A stretch of DNA of 64,000 nt. Origin: an uncultured Pseudomonadales bacterium (GTDB lineage: Bacteria; Pseudomonadota; Gammaproteobacteria; Pseudomonadales; Azotimanducaceae). The stretch's first letter is position 1. Every line of letters starts with the position of its first letter. The notes beneath the pieces were generated by a model. It saw nothing but the letters and a program-made list of their open reading frames with translations, made no database searches and was not told the origin of the DNA. The DNA is taken from assembly GCA_951813295.1 (NCBI GenBank), contig CATOTI010000002.1, positions 1,054,001 to 1,118,000 on the forward strand, given 5' to 3'. Shown in pieces: positions 10,533 through 19,647 of the stretch. The position numbers and the translations under genes were made by a program.

Positions 10533-11012
10533 TCAACGCGATGACACCCGGGTGAACTCGACGGCCGGTCGGTCGAGCCAAAGAATCCAATCCATGAGCG
10601 CGGGCAACGCCGAGCGACTACCCTCTTTCAAATGGCGCAGTACGCTCGATGTCGTGCCGAACGACGCTGCAAGGTCCCGCCAGGTCACGCCTTTTTCGAT
10701 CCGCCGGCGATCCAAGCCGTCATACAGGCGCCGAAGGTCCCAGCGCAGAATCTGATGACTCGGTAGAAGCGGTAGCGCGTGCTCGGCGCCGGCCACGACA
10801 CCCGGCACGAAGCTCTCCGGCGGTTCGCCGAGCCACAGGCAAACCTGGAGCGCCGAGTCCCCTTCGATCATTCGTTTGCCTTTCGTCAGTCCCGCGACGG
10901 TCCCGACCGCGATCGGCCGGTGACCCACAACATCCCTGAAAGGATGGTTGATCTCACGAAGCGTTGCCGCCCAGCTGAGCCCGTGAGCCGCGCGACGCGC
11001 CTCGATCGCCAC
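10533..11012 (-). CDS. Small two-HTH protein, XRE-like DNA-binding candidate
   Basis: A 159-residue protein with two similar halves. Each carries RRxxxGLSWAATLREI- or RRIEKGVTWRDLAASFG-like helices, followed by TKGKRM- or LKEGSR-like turns, recalling degenerate Cro/C1-type helix-turn-helix units. The GTG at 11012 is the first standard start, but the frame is open upstream into the ggt stop region and reads LPFNGHFDLDSFAV, typical of the N-terminus of such proteins. The true start may therefore be a non-standard CTG overlapping ggt. No specific function is assigned. Confidence 0.65.
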   Translation of the reverse strand: MAIEARRAAHGLSWAATLREINHPFRDVVGHRPIAVGTVAGLTKGKRMIEGDSALQVCLWLGEPPESFVPGVVAGAEHALPLLPSHQILRWDLRRLYDGLDRRRIEKGVTWRDLAASFGTTSSVLRHLKEGSRSALPALMDWILWLDRPAVEFTRVSSR

Positions 11013-11040
11013 CGCAAACGAATCGAGGTCGAAGTGCCCG

Positions 11041-12756
11041 TTAAAAGGCAGATGCCCCGCCTTCGCTGCGTGGATCGGAGGTCGCGTTAATCACCCAGCC
11101 TTCCTGCCCATCGGCGCCGATCACACGGCGTCGTTCGAGCGAATTGGCATCGCCGATACCGCGGCCCCAGGGCACATCGACGAGGCCGACATGGCCCATC
11201 GCTTCGAGCGTCACGCGCGACTCGTCCGGCAATCCGTCCGGTTCGATGACGACACGATCTGGTTGCCACTGATGGTGCATGCGCGGGCTCGCGACCGCGT
11301 CGGCAACGTTCATCCCGAAATCGAGGGCGTTCACGACGACCTGGAAGACCGTCGTGATAATCGTGCTGCCGCCGGGCGAGCCCGTGACGAGAATTGGCTC
11401 ACCCGCATCGAGCACGATCGTCGGCGTCATCGAGCTCAGCATTCTTTTTCCGGGCTCGATCGCATTCGCGGCGCGCCCAAGTAGGCCGTAGGAATTGGCG
11501 GTGTTCTCCTTCGACGAAAAATCATCCATCTCGTTGTTGAGCAGGAATCCGGCGCCTTCGACGACCATCTTCGCGCCAAAGCCGAGGTTCAACGTCGTCG
11601 TATAGCTGACGACGTTGCCGAGCCCGTCCGCGATGGACGCGTGTGTCGTCTCGAAGCTCTCTTCCGGCCAGAAACCGGCGCCAACCGATTCGGACCGGGT
11701 CGCTCGTTCTTCTTCGAAATCTTGAAAACGAACGCGCGCGTATTCCTTGTCCGTCAGCATCTCGACCGGGACCTCATAGAAATCCGGATCGCCCAGGTGC
11801 TCGGCTCGATCGGCGTAAGCCCGACGCTCGGCCTCGATCATGAGGTGGCGATGTGCGGCCGAATTGAAGCCCATCGAGCGCAGGTCGTAGGGTTCGAGCA
11901 TGTTGAGCATCTGCACGAGCAACGCGCCGCCCGACGACGGCGGCGGCATCGAGAAGATTTCGTAGCCGCGATAGCTGCCGCGGACCGGCGCACGCCAACG
12001 GGATTTGTAATAAAGAAGATCAGCATGCGAGATGAGCCCACCGCCGCGCTGCATCTCGGCTACGATCAGATCAGCCGTTTCGCCACCGTAGAACCCCAGC
12101 CGGCCATCCTTCGCGACCCGTTCGAGCGTCTTGGCGAGATCCTCCTGGCGGAAGATATCGCCGGCTTCGAGTGGTGACCCGTCGGCCCGCGTGAACTGCC
12201 GGGCACTGGCCGGGTACTGCGCGAACTGTTCCGCGCGTCGCGAGAACTGAGCGGCGAGATCGGCGGGTAGCGCGAAACCGTTGCGCGCCAGGCGGATGGC
12301 CGGCGCGAGGACGGCCTCGCGTGGCATCGAACCATAACGATCGAGCACCGCGAGGAGCCCATCGACGGTACCCGGAACACCGACGGCGAGATGCGACGCC
12401 GTCGAGAGCCCCTCGATGATGTTGCCGTCGCCATCGAGATACATATCACGGCCCGCCGCGGCGGGTGCCGCTTCGCGATGATCGTTGGTGACGACCGTGC
12501 CGTCGGCGAGACGGATCACCATAAAACCACCACCGCCGATGTTGCCGGCCGATGGATACGTCACCGCCAGCGCAAAGCCGACCGCGACGGCGGCGTCCAC
12601 CGCGTTACCGCCGACCTTCATGATGTCGACGCCTACATCGGAAGCGACCGGCGAGCGTGACGCGACGGCGCCGCTCGTGCCGCTAGCGGTCGGTGCCGCC
12701 GTGGCGAGGAGCGTGAATCCCGTCGTAATCGCGAGCAGTAAGGTTCGAATCTGCAT
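11041..12756 (-). CDS. ggt: Gamma-glutamyltransferase (glutathione hydrolase)
   Basis: Periplasmic Ntn-hydrolase that cleaves the gamma-glutamyl bond of glutathione and related compounds. The 571-residue precursor has a signal peptide (residues 1 to about 26) and self-processes before T370 of the TTHAS motif, which becomes the N-terminal nucleophile of the small subunit. The substrate-binding elements NDHREAAP (with the conserved Arg) in the large subunit and LSSMTPTIVLD plus GSPGGSTI in the small subunit are present. The C-terminus EGGASAF is slightly longer than usual. The next gene downstream starts close to its stop. Confidence 0.96.
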   Translation of the reverse strand: MQIRTLLLAITTGFTLLATAAPTASGTSGAVASRSPVASDVGVDIMKVGGNAVDAAVAVGFALAVTYPSAGNIGGGGFMVIRLADGTVVTNDHREAAPAAAGRDMYLDGDGNIIEGLSTASHLAVGVPGTVDGLLAVLDRYGSMPREAVLAPAIRLARNGFALPADLAAQFSRRAEQFAQYPASARQFTRADGSPLEAGDIFRQEDLAKTLERVAKDGRLGFYGGETADLIVAEMQRGGGLISHADLLYYKSRWRAPVRGSYRGYEIFSMPPPSSGGALLVQMLNMLEPYDLRSMGFNSAAHRHLMIEAERRAYADRAEHLGDPDFYEVPVEMLTDKEYARVRFQDFEEERATRSESVGAGFWPEESFETTHASIADGLGNVVSYTTTLNLGFGAKMVVEGAGFLLNNEMDDFSSKENTANSYGLLGRAANAIEPGKRMLSSMTPTIVLDAGEPILVTGSPGGSTIITTVFQVVVNALDFGMNVADAVASPRMHHQWQPDRVVIEPDGLPDESRVTLEAMGHVGLVDVPWGRGIGDANSLERRRVIGADGQEGWVINATSDPRSEGGASAF

Positions 12757-12965
12757 TCGGGCTCAAGATCAATTGCACGAGAGCGAAGCCTAACGCTTGG
12801 ATCGTTCTGTCGGAACGAAGGTCTACCGTATATTTCCGAAGCCCGAGTCACGGAACGAATACGCGCCTTACCGCTACCACTCTCATCGCATTTCTTGCGC
12901 TCCCCATCGCCGCCGTCGAGGCGCCCATCGACGCGGTCGAACTCCACCGATCGGGTGCGACGGTC

Positions 12966-14438
12966 ATGCGCGTCGTCGAAGTGGACGTCGACCCGTCAGC
13001 CCCCTTCGTCATCGTCGAGAACTTGCCCACGACCGTTTCCGACCAACTGAAAATCACGGCCGATGGGGGAACGTCGATACGCGATGTCGAGGTCGACATC
13101 GTGCGCCAAACCGAGGCCTACAACCTCGCCGTGCGGTCGAAGCAAGCCGAAATCCTCGCCGTTGAAGAAGAGATCACACAACGACGGGACGATTCCCGGA
13201 TCGCGAAGCTCAAACTCTCCTTCCTCGAGGACGTCGCGGCCCCGGCGAACGCGACCGGCGTCCGGCCCGTCGACACGTGGACGGAGACGCTCGACGCGCT
13301 CGACGGGCAGGCCGACGCCGCCTATGCCCGCCTTCGGGCCAATGAAACGGAAATCGACGAACTCGAGGCAAGCCTCGAGAAGCTCCACGCCGAACGCGAT
13401 GCCTTGAGCGGCGCGAATCCCTCGAGCGCCACGCTTCGCCTCTCGGCAATCACTGACTCGGCCCGGACCGTTCGAATCGAAATCAGCCACTTCGACCACC
13501 GCGCGCATTGGGCATCGACTTACGACGCTGCGCTCGACTCGGTCGCCCGCACGCTCACGCTCGATCAGAAAGCCGCGGTACGGCAATGGACCGGCGAAGA
13601 TTGGAACGACGTCCGGCTGGTCCTCGGACGAAACAACCCGACCAGCCAGTCCGCGCCGCCGGCAGTCAGCACGCAGTTCGTCGGACTCGTTCGACCGCGT
13701 GCCTTGGCTCGCCGCGCGCCCGGCATCGAAGAGGTCATCGTGACGGGACAGTACCTGAGGGCCGAGGACGCCCGCGCCGACGAAGTAACAGACCTCGGTG
13801 TACTCGACACGGACTTCGTCGCGCGCTACGCCTTGCCCGGACGATTCTCCGTGCCGGCCAATCGCGACAAACCGCGTGAAGTGGCGATCGAATCCTTCCA
13901 AACGCCCGTCGATCTGCTCGTCCGCGCCGTGCCGCGCCAGACAGACCGTGCATTTCTCATGGCGCGGATGACGCCGCCTAAGGATCTACCGAGTGGACGC
14001 CTGTCACTCTTCGTCGACGGTCGGTACACGGGCCAGGCGAGGGCGACACGCCTGCGCGCCGACCAAAGCACCGACCTGCCGATGGGGGCCGATGAAAACG
14101 TCAGCGTCAAGGTGACCGAACTGGGTTTCGAGGAAGACGAAGTCGGATTCATCGGCAAGCGCGTCGTCGAAGGTCACGCGTGGAACTACGAGATCACCAA
14201 CCACCACCAAGCGAACATCCCCGTGGAGATCTACGGCCGCCTCCCGACGTCCGAACACGACGACGTCGAAGTGAGTCAGCCGCGGGACGCCACGCGCCCC
14301 GACCGACGTGATATCGACGATCGACGCGGCGTCATCGCCTGGGACCGGGACCTCGCACCCGGCACGTCGACCACGATCCGTCATATCTTTAAGGTCGAGT
14401 ATCCCGCCGATCGACGAGTACAGTACCGCGATGGTTGA
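12966..14438 (+). CDS. MuiA-like (DUF4139/DUF4140) secreted protein
   Basis: A 490-residue protein of the mucoidy-inhibitor MuiA family. An N-terminal DUF4140 portion, a coiled coil (about residues 45-150, QAEILAVEEEI...EIDELEASLEKLHAER) and a C-terminal DUF4139 beta-rich domain (FDHRAHWASTYDA... DLAPGTSTTIRHIFKVEYP) are visible. The function is unknown; homologues are periplasmic or envelope proteins. The ATG at 12966 is not a convincing start: the same frame upstream encodes a clear signal peptide (LIAFLALPIAAVEA, about 12885-12926) but has no ATG, GTG or TTG. Candidates are CTG 12807 or ACG 12855/12861. Confidence 0.8.
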   Translation: MRVVEVDVDPSAPFVIVENLPTTVSDQLKITADGGTSIRDVEVDIVRQTEAYNLAVRSKQAEILAVEEEITQRRDDSRIAKLKLSFLEDVAAPANATGVRPVDTWTETLDALDGQADAAYARLRANETEIDELEASLEKLHAERDALSGANPSSATLRLSAITDSARTVRIEISHFDHRAHWASTYDAALDSVARTLTLDQKAAVRQWTGEDWNDVRLVLGRNNPTSQSAPPAVSTQFVGLVRPRALARRAPGIEEVIVTGQYLRAEDARADEVTDLGVLDTDFVARYALPGRFSVPANRDKPREVAIESFQTPVDLLVRAVPRQTDRAFLMARMTPPKDLPSGRLSLFVDGRYTGQARATRLRADQSTDLPMGADENVSVKVTELGFEEDEVGFIGKRVVEGHAWNYEITNHHQANIPVEIYGRLPTSEHDDVEVSQPRDATRPDRRDIDDRRGVIAWDRDLAPGTSTTIRHIFKVEYPADRRVQYRDG

Positions 14439-15639
14439 TGTCCCGACGCCTTCCAAAACGCGCCTCAGGCGTATGGCGCTGAAAGCTCAGGCGTTGGGCC
14501 AGGCCCGCAAGCTCGGTCGCGGCCGGCAAGGCGTCGTGAAGACGCTCGAGAAACTTCGCTACGTGCAGATCGACACGATCTCGGTCGTCTCCCGCGCCCA
14601 CGACCACGTGCTCGCCTCACGCGTCGGCGGTTACGTCACGACGAATCTCAACCAGGCCCTCAAACGACGGGAAACCTTCGAGTACTGGATGCACGCAGCG
14701 TCGTACCGCCCGATCCAAGACTTCCGCTATGCGCGGCGCATGATGCGCCGTGTCGAGAACCGCGATCTGCCGTGGGCTAAGCGCCGCGACCCCAAAGTGA
14801 TGGCGTACGTTCTCGATCGAATCCGCGCCGAGGGGCCTTTGTTTGCGCGCGACTTCGAAGACGATCGTCCGGAGAAGAGCCAGGGATGGTGGGACTGGAA
14901 ACCAGCAAAGCTCGCATTGGATGGTCTATTCCTCGAGGGCAAGCTGACGGCCATCAGCCGCGAGGGATTCCAGAAACGCTACGAGCTGACCGAACGGTTC
15001 TTGCCCGACTCGATCGACACGTCGTACCCGACCATGGATGAACTCGCCGACTACTGCATCGACTGGACGCTCGACGCACACGGATTCGCGACACCGACCA
15101 CGATGACCTACGGGCAGCGCGATCGTGAACTGAACCAGGTCGTCAAAGACCGCCTCACCGAGCGCGCGGCCGAAGGACGTCTCGTTTCGTTCAAACTCGG
15201 CAACGTGAAGGCGTGGGTCCGTCCCGAGGATCTCGATCGATCGGTTCGTATTCCCGCGGATCAATGTCACATCCTCTCGCCGTTCGACAATCTGGTGATT
15301 CAACGCGATCGCTGCAATGCGGTCTTCGACTTCGATTACACGATCGAATGCTACGTCCCGGAACCGAAGCGGCAGTTCGGCTACTACGTCCTACCGATCG
15401 TGCTCGGCGATAAGCTCATCGGCCGTATGGACTGCAAAGCACACCGCGACGAAGGCCGCTTCGAAGTCAAAGCGCTCTTCCTCGAGGAAGGCAGTACGCC
15501 GGCCGACGAGGAGCGGTTCGTGCCGGCTTGGACCAGCGCGGTGCGCGACTACGCCGACACCAACCAATGCCAGGAGGTCACGATCACGCAAGCACCACGC
15601 GACCTGCTAGCGCCTCTCCAACGCGCTCTGGCCGTCTAA
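14431..15639 (+). CDS. YcaQ/AlkX-like DNA glycosylase (winged-helix, HTH_42 family)
   Basis: A 402-residue member of the AlkZ/YcaQ superfamily, monofunctional DNA glycosylases acting on interstrand crosslinks and bulky N7 adducts. The catalytic QxD motif appears as VQIDTISVV, followed by RAHDHVLASR. The three tandem winged-helix regions and the C-terminal beta-barrel segment (SPFDNLVIQRDRCNAVFDFDYTIECYVP) are all present. The ATG at 14431 overlaps the stop of the MuiA-like gene by 8 nt, so co-expression is likely. The length matches the family. Confidence 0.9.
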   Translation: MVDVPTPSKTRLRRMALKAQALGQARKLGRGRQGVVKTLEKLRYVQIDTISVVSRAHDHVLASRVGGYVTTNLNQALKRRETFEYWMHAASYRPIQDFRYARRMMRRVENRDLPWAKRRDPKVMAYVLDRIRAEGPLFARDFEDDRPEKSQGWWDWKPAKLALDGLFLEGKLTAISREGFQKRYELTERFLPDSIDTSYPTMDELADYCIDWTLDAHGFATPTTMTYGQRDRELNQVVKDRLTERAAEGRLVSFKLGNVKAWVRPEDLDRSVRIPADQCHILSPFDNLVIQRDRCNAVFDFDYTIECYVPEPKRQFGYYVLPIVLGDKLIGRMDCKAHRDEGRFEVKALFLEEGSTPADEERFVPAWTSAVRDYADTNQCQEVTITQAPRDLLAPLQRALAV

Positions 15640-15662
15640 GAAGAACACCCAAGGAGGATTCT

Positions 15663-16502
15663 GTGGACATACTCATTCAACCCGACGAACTCGCGAGCCG
15701 GCTTTCCGACCCCAATGTGGTGATTCTCGACGCGACCGTGATCCTCGCCCGTGAAGGCAATCGCTCGATCGCAAAACCCGGACGCGAAGCGTTCGATGAA
15801 TCGCATATCCCCGGCGCACAGTTTCTCGACGCGACGGTCGACGTCAGCAAGACCGACTCGCCCTACAACTTCACGATCGCCGACGCCGAGCAACTCGAGA
15901 GCGCTGCTCGCCGCTTCGGCGTCAACGACGACACGCTGGTGGTCTTCTACAGCACGTCGCACATCATGTGGGCGACGCGCGGCTGGTGGGTCTTCCACTA
16001 CGCGGGCCACGACAACGTGCGCGTGCTCGACGGTGGATTCGACGGCTGGCAAACGGCAGGCCATGCAACCACCGCGGAGGTGACGGCACGTTCCCCGGGG
16101 AACTTCAACGCCAAGCTCCGCCCGGGCGTGTTCGCCGACAAGAACGAAGTACTCGCCGCCTCAACCGAAGGTGGCTGCGTGATCAACGCGCTCACGGCCG
16201 CATCGCATCGTGGCGAAGGTTTCAACTACGGTCGCGCCGGTCACATCACGGGCAGCACCAACCTGCCGTTCGATGAAATTGTCATCGACGGTCGGTTCGC
16301 GCCCGCCGATGACCTTCGCTCGGCCCTTTCGCGCCACGGATCACCCGACACGCGGGTGATCACATATTGCGGCGGCGGAATCGCCGCCACGGTCGACGCC
16401 GTCGCCTGCCTCATGACCGGCTACTCCGACGTCGCCGTATACGACGGCTCGTTGTCCGAATGGACGAGTGATCCCGAGGCGCCGATGTCGACGGGCGACT
16501 AG
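15663..16502 (+). CDS. Sulfurtransferase, two rhodanese domains
   Basis: Thiosulfate/3-mercaptopyruvate sulfurtransferase-like protein of 279 residues with tandem rhodanese domains. The N-terminal domain is inactive, with GAQFLDA and a Ser-containing loop (YSTSHIMWATR). The C-terminal domain holds the active-site cysteine in TYCGGGIAAT. The GTG start at 15663 is set by a strong AAGGAGGA at 15651-15658. The CGGGI loop differs from both CGSGVT (mercaptopyruvate) and CRKGVT (thiosulfate), so donor preference is left open. Confidence 0.9.
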   Translation: MDILIQPDELASRLSDPNVVILDATVILAREGNRSIAKPGREAFDESHIPGAQFLDATVDVSKTDSPYNFTIADAEQLESAARRFGVNDDTLVVFYSTSHIMWATRGWWVFHYAGHDNVRVLDGGFDGWQTAGHATTAEVTARSPGNFNAKLRPGVFADKNEVLAASTEGGCVINALTAASHRGEGFNYGRAGHITGSTNLPFDEIVIDGRFAPADDLRSALSRHGSPDTRVITYCGGGIAATVDAVACLMTGYSDVAVYDGSLSEWTSDPEAPMSTGD

Positions 16503-16623
16503 ACCGCGTCCGCCTCGCAGACGGGCCGGCGTGTTTCGGTGCGCCCGCCCGGGTCTCCAGCGGCGGGTTCAGGATCGATTCAGGTATCCACTGGCATAAC
16601 GGCATGACCCAGAGGAATACCGC

Positions 16624-17508
16624 ATGAAAATCCTGACCACCGTCGTGACAGCCACCGCCCTCGCCGTAGCAGCCGGCGCCGACGCGAACACCCGCGACAC
16701 CGTCGAAATGCACGTTCAACTGCACCTCGATCAAACTCTGGTCGACGGATCGAACGTGAGAATCGACGACCTCCTCGAATCGAAGACGACGCTTCTCGCG
16801 AGCGATTATGCGTTGGACCGCGTCACCATCACGGCCCGCAGCGACGATCGGGCCGCCGTCGCACTCGTCGTCGACGAATACGAAACCACCTTCGTCGCGC
16901 TTCCCGAAACAACCGATGCGATCTGGCATGAAACGACGTTGCGAGCACCCGTCGAAGGCGCATCCGGTTCGTGGTACCTCCAGACCCAGGGCGACATCAC
17001 CGTCGCTTCGCTCGATCTGGCGCTGATTCCCCTGACGACCGACGTGGTCGCCGCCAACGCAACCGTCAACAACACCTACATCACCCGCATCCGACGCGGC
17101 CCGTTAGATCGCCGACGCTGGCGTCCGACGCCGGTCCGCCCCGTGATCATCGACCGCGGACCATCCGTCAGCCTCACTTACGTGTCGTCCCGGTACCGCC
17201 CCGATCGCTACCGCTCGCCCCTGGCGCGCACGATCGCCTACCACACTGACCCGTACGGGTACCCGAACCGATACTCGTCGAGACCCGTCATTCGCCAACC
17301 CATCATCATCACCAACAACGCCTACGATCGCCGCGGCGTCCGCCAACGCGATCGCGCAACCCCCAGAACCACCACCACACCACGACCACGCATCGACAAA
17401 CCCCGCGCCCGCGTACCGCGCAACCGCGCGGAGCGAGAACAACCGCGCCGCAGCGAACGCCGCACCCGACGCGGGATCCCGGTCAAAGAACCCCGCGAAG
17501 AGGCTTAG
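16624..17508 (+). CDS. Predicted secreted protein with Arg-rich tail (unknown)
   Basis: Not recognised. A 294-residue protein with a signal peptide (MKILTTVVTATALAVAAGADA), a globular, beta-rich N-terminal domain to about residue 150, and a long, low-complexity, very basic C-terminal half rich in Arg, Pro and Tyr (repeated RYRPDRYRSP, YGYPNRYSSRP). The tail resembles those of periplasmic or outer-surface proteins that bind polyanions, but this is inference. A weak SD (AGAGGAA) precedes the ATG. It is the last gene before the mobile-element region. Confidence 0.7.
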   Translation: MKILTTVVTATALAVAAGADANTRDTVEMHVQLHLDQTLVDGSNVRIDDLLESKTTLLASDYALDRVTITARSDDRAAVALVVDEYETTFVALPETTDAIWHETTLRAPVEGASGSWYLQTQGDITVASLDLALIPLTTDVVAANATVNNTYITRIRRGPLDRRRWRPTPVRPVIIDRGPSVSLTYVSSRYRPDRYRSPLARTIAYHTDPYGYPNRYSSRPVIRQPIIITNNAYDRRGVRQRDRATPRTTTTPRPRIDKPRARVPRNRAEREQPRRSERRTRRGIPVKEPREEA

Positions 17509-17564
17509 CGGGCGGGTCCCACGAACGCTTCGCAGGGCATCCTGCGAATGTGTAGGTTGACGAC

Positions 17565-18000
17565 CTGGAAAGCGTCGATCCAGCGGCAGTTTGAGGCTGC
17601 GATTGCGTGGGCTTTTTCTTCTAGGGGGCACCGTCCGGGTCCCCCCTAGGACCCCCCTGCGTCGCGGCGAAGCCGCGCCGGGCTCATGGCCATCGGCTTC
17701 GATAACTGGGGTATGCCGGCTTCAGAGCTAATTTGCCCTTAGGAAGTCTGTAGCGAACCAATCAGCCTGCAAATCCTTTCCACGACATCGAGCGAAGGAA
17801 ATTGCAGGATCCTGCAAACGCGTCCCAGCCCATCCTCCGAATCACGCTCAACATCAAACAACGCCTTCCGGCGATCACGCCAACCCCCGGGGTCCCCGCG
17901 CGCAAAGCGCGCAGGGGGGAACCACCCGCAGCGATTCCGCGCCGCACTGGGCGCGCGGCGAGATTCCCCCATCCGCCAACTCAGACTCAGCGCCGATCCG
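17565..18000 (+). repeat. Repeat element copy A, left segment
   Basis: This stretch aligns base by base with 29504-29938 of copy B: the same CTGG-A-A-GTCGATC unit, GGCAGTTTGAGGCTG, a poly-T/CTAGGGGG hairpin, CTAATTTGCCCTTAGGAAG, several CCTGCAAAT-like units and the CGCGCGCAAAGCGCGC hairpin. It ends at CCGATCCG (17993-18000), the target duplication of the IS256-family element. No convincing gene lies in 17509-18049; open frames here look like translations of the repeat. The element continues at 20579 and 21964 after the insertions. Confidence 0.85.
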
Positions 18001-18049
18001 AGTTGTGTGCCGCAAGTTGTGCAAAAGGGTTGAGTGGCCTGGCATGCGG

Positions 18050-19249
18050 TTAAGCGGCTTGACGGAGCTGTTCCTTCTTCAGCTCCTTGAGCAAGTCCAT
18101 GTTTAAGTAGCGGCTCTGTTCGAGCCAGTTTTCGTGGGTCTCAACGGCCAGCGCCCGCACCAGGCGTAAGCAACTCGCCGCGTTCGGAAAGATCCGCACC
18201 ACATACGTTCGTCGACGGATTTCCTCGTTCAACCGTTCCAGCATGTTGGTGCTCTTCATGTGCTTGTGATGGCGATGCGGGAGGCGATAGAACGTCCACG
18301 TCTGCTCGATGTTTTCCTCCACCCAGTCGGTGAGCTTCGGATACTTCGTGTGCCATCGGCCGATCCAAGCGGCGAGATCCGATCGCGCCTCATCGACGTT
18401 GCGACGATCGTAGAGCCAGCGCAGTTCCTGCAGACAATCGTCATCGGCCTTGCGCGGAATGTGGTCGAGGGCGTTGCGCAGGAAGTGCACGTAGCAGCGT
18501 TGCCAGGCGCTGTCGGTGAGGACTTCTTGGATCGCCCGTCGCAGCCCATCGTGATCATCGCTGACGACGTACTCGACGCCGTGTAAGCCGCGATCACGCA
18601 GCGTGGTGAGGAACTCTTTCCAGCTACTTCGACTCTCCCGTTGAGCGAGCTCCACGGCCAGTATCTGGCGGCGTCCTTCCCAGTTGATGCCAATGGCAAT
18701 GAGCACGGCTCGAGAGCGGATCACTCCCGCCTCACGGACCTTCTCATAACGCGCATCGAGGATCAGATACGGCGTCGGTTCTTCGAGTCGTCGGGTGGCG
18801 AATGCGGTGAGCGTCTTGTCGAGGCGCTTGTTGATCCGCGAGATGGTCGAGGCCGAGACGCTGTGGCCACACAGCTCCTCCGTGATCGCTTTGACCTTGC
18901 GCGTCGAAACGCCCTCGATATACATCTGCGCCAGCGCGCTGACCAAGGCTTGTTCGGAACGCTGGTAGCGCGCAAACAGCTCCGTGGAAAAGCGTCCTTC
19001 GCGGTCGCGCGGTACACGCAGCTCGAGCTTGCCGACGCGGGTCAACAAGCCGCGCGGGTAGTAACCGGCTCGATAGCCCCGGCGTTCGTCGCTGCGTTCG
19101 TGGGGTTGCGCGCGGAGCACTTTGGCCATCTCCGCTTCCAATAGCTCTTGGAGCATCTCGCGCATCATCGTGCGCAGCTGGTCGCCCTCGCTGCTGAGTA
19201 CCTCTTCCAGTTCGACTGCCGTCGTCTTACGCTTCTTCTGGGTGGTCAT
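18050..19249 (-). CDS. IS256 family transposase (mutator type)
   Basis: A 399-residue DDE transposase (Transposase_mut). The catalytic triad is visible as D165 (LILDARYEK), D231 (VVSDDHDGL) and E338 (TNMLERLN), with the CxxxH-type RCYVHFLRN segment between D2 and E. The frame is intact and full length. The gene reads away from the end disrupted by the IS3 insertion, 45 bp upstream of its start codon, so its native promoter may be displaced; the IS3 could supply a replacement. Confidence 0.95.
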   Translation of the reverse strand: MTTQKKRKTTAVELEEVLSSEGDQLRTMMREMLQELLEAEMAKVLRAQPHERSDERRGYRAGYYPRGLLTRVGKLELRVPRDREGRFSTELFARYQRSEQALVSALAQMYIEGVSTRKVKAITEELCGHSVSASTISRINKRLDKTLTAFATRRLEEPTPYLILDARYEKVREAGVIRSRAVLIAIGINWEGRRQILAVELAQRESRSSWKEFLTTLRDRGLHGVEYVVSDDHDGLRRAIQEVLTDSAWQRCYVHFLRNALDHIPRKADDDCLQELRWLYDRRNVDEARSDLAAWIGRWHTKYPKLTDWVEENIEQTWTFYRLPHRHHKHMKSTNMLERLNEEIRRRTYVVRIFPNAASCLRLVRALAVETHENWLEQSRYLNMDLLKELKKEQLRQAA

Positions 19250-19359
19250 CTCGTGTGTGTGCCTTTTTTGATGTCGTGTCTAAAAGCACACCATTGATCT
19301 TCCCCCGAGAAACCGGACACCGGATTTGAGTCGTACCATGATTCGAAACGAGGTGTTGA

Positions 19360-19647
19360 ATGACGAAACAGAAACGGCGGCGATTTACCGAGGAGTTCAA
19401 ACGGGAGGCGGTTCGGCTGGTCACAGACCAGGGTTACTCGTTTGGAGAAGCGGGGCGGAGCCTCGGGGTGCGTGGCGATTTGATATCGCGTTGGAAGCGC
19501 CGGTTCGAGGCCGCTGGCGAGACGTCGGACCGGGAGGTCTCAGAGCAGCAAAGGATTCGCGAGCTCGAGGCAGAAGTCCGCAAGCTGCGGATGGAGAAAG
19601 ATATTCTAAAAAAGGCCACGGCCTTCTTTGTGCAGGAAAAGCCATGA
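19360..19647 (+). CDS. IS3 family transposase OrfA (HTH_Tnp_1)
   Basis: A 95-residue DNA-binding subunit with helix-turn-helix FTEEFKREAVRL...SFGEAGRSLGV and a leucine-zipper-like coil (RIRELEAEVRKLRMEKDILKKA). It contains an A6G slippery run (19608-19614). A -1 slip there enters the orfB frame, which has no stop between the run and orfB, giving the OrfAB transposase by programmed frameshifting as known for IS3 elements. Its TGA overlaps the orfB ATG. Confidence 0.93.
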   Translation: MTKQKRRRFTEEFKREAVRLVTDQGYSFGEAGRSLGVRGDLISRWKRRFEAAGETSDREVSEQQRIRELEAEVRKLRMEKDILKKATAFFVQEKP

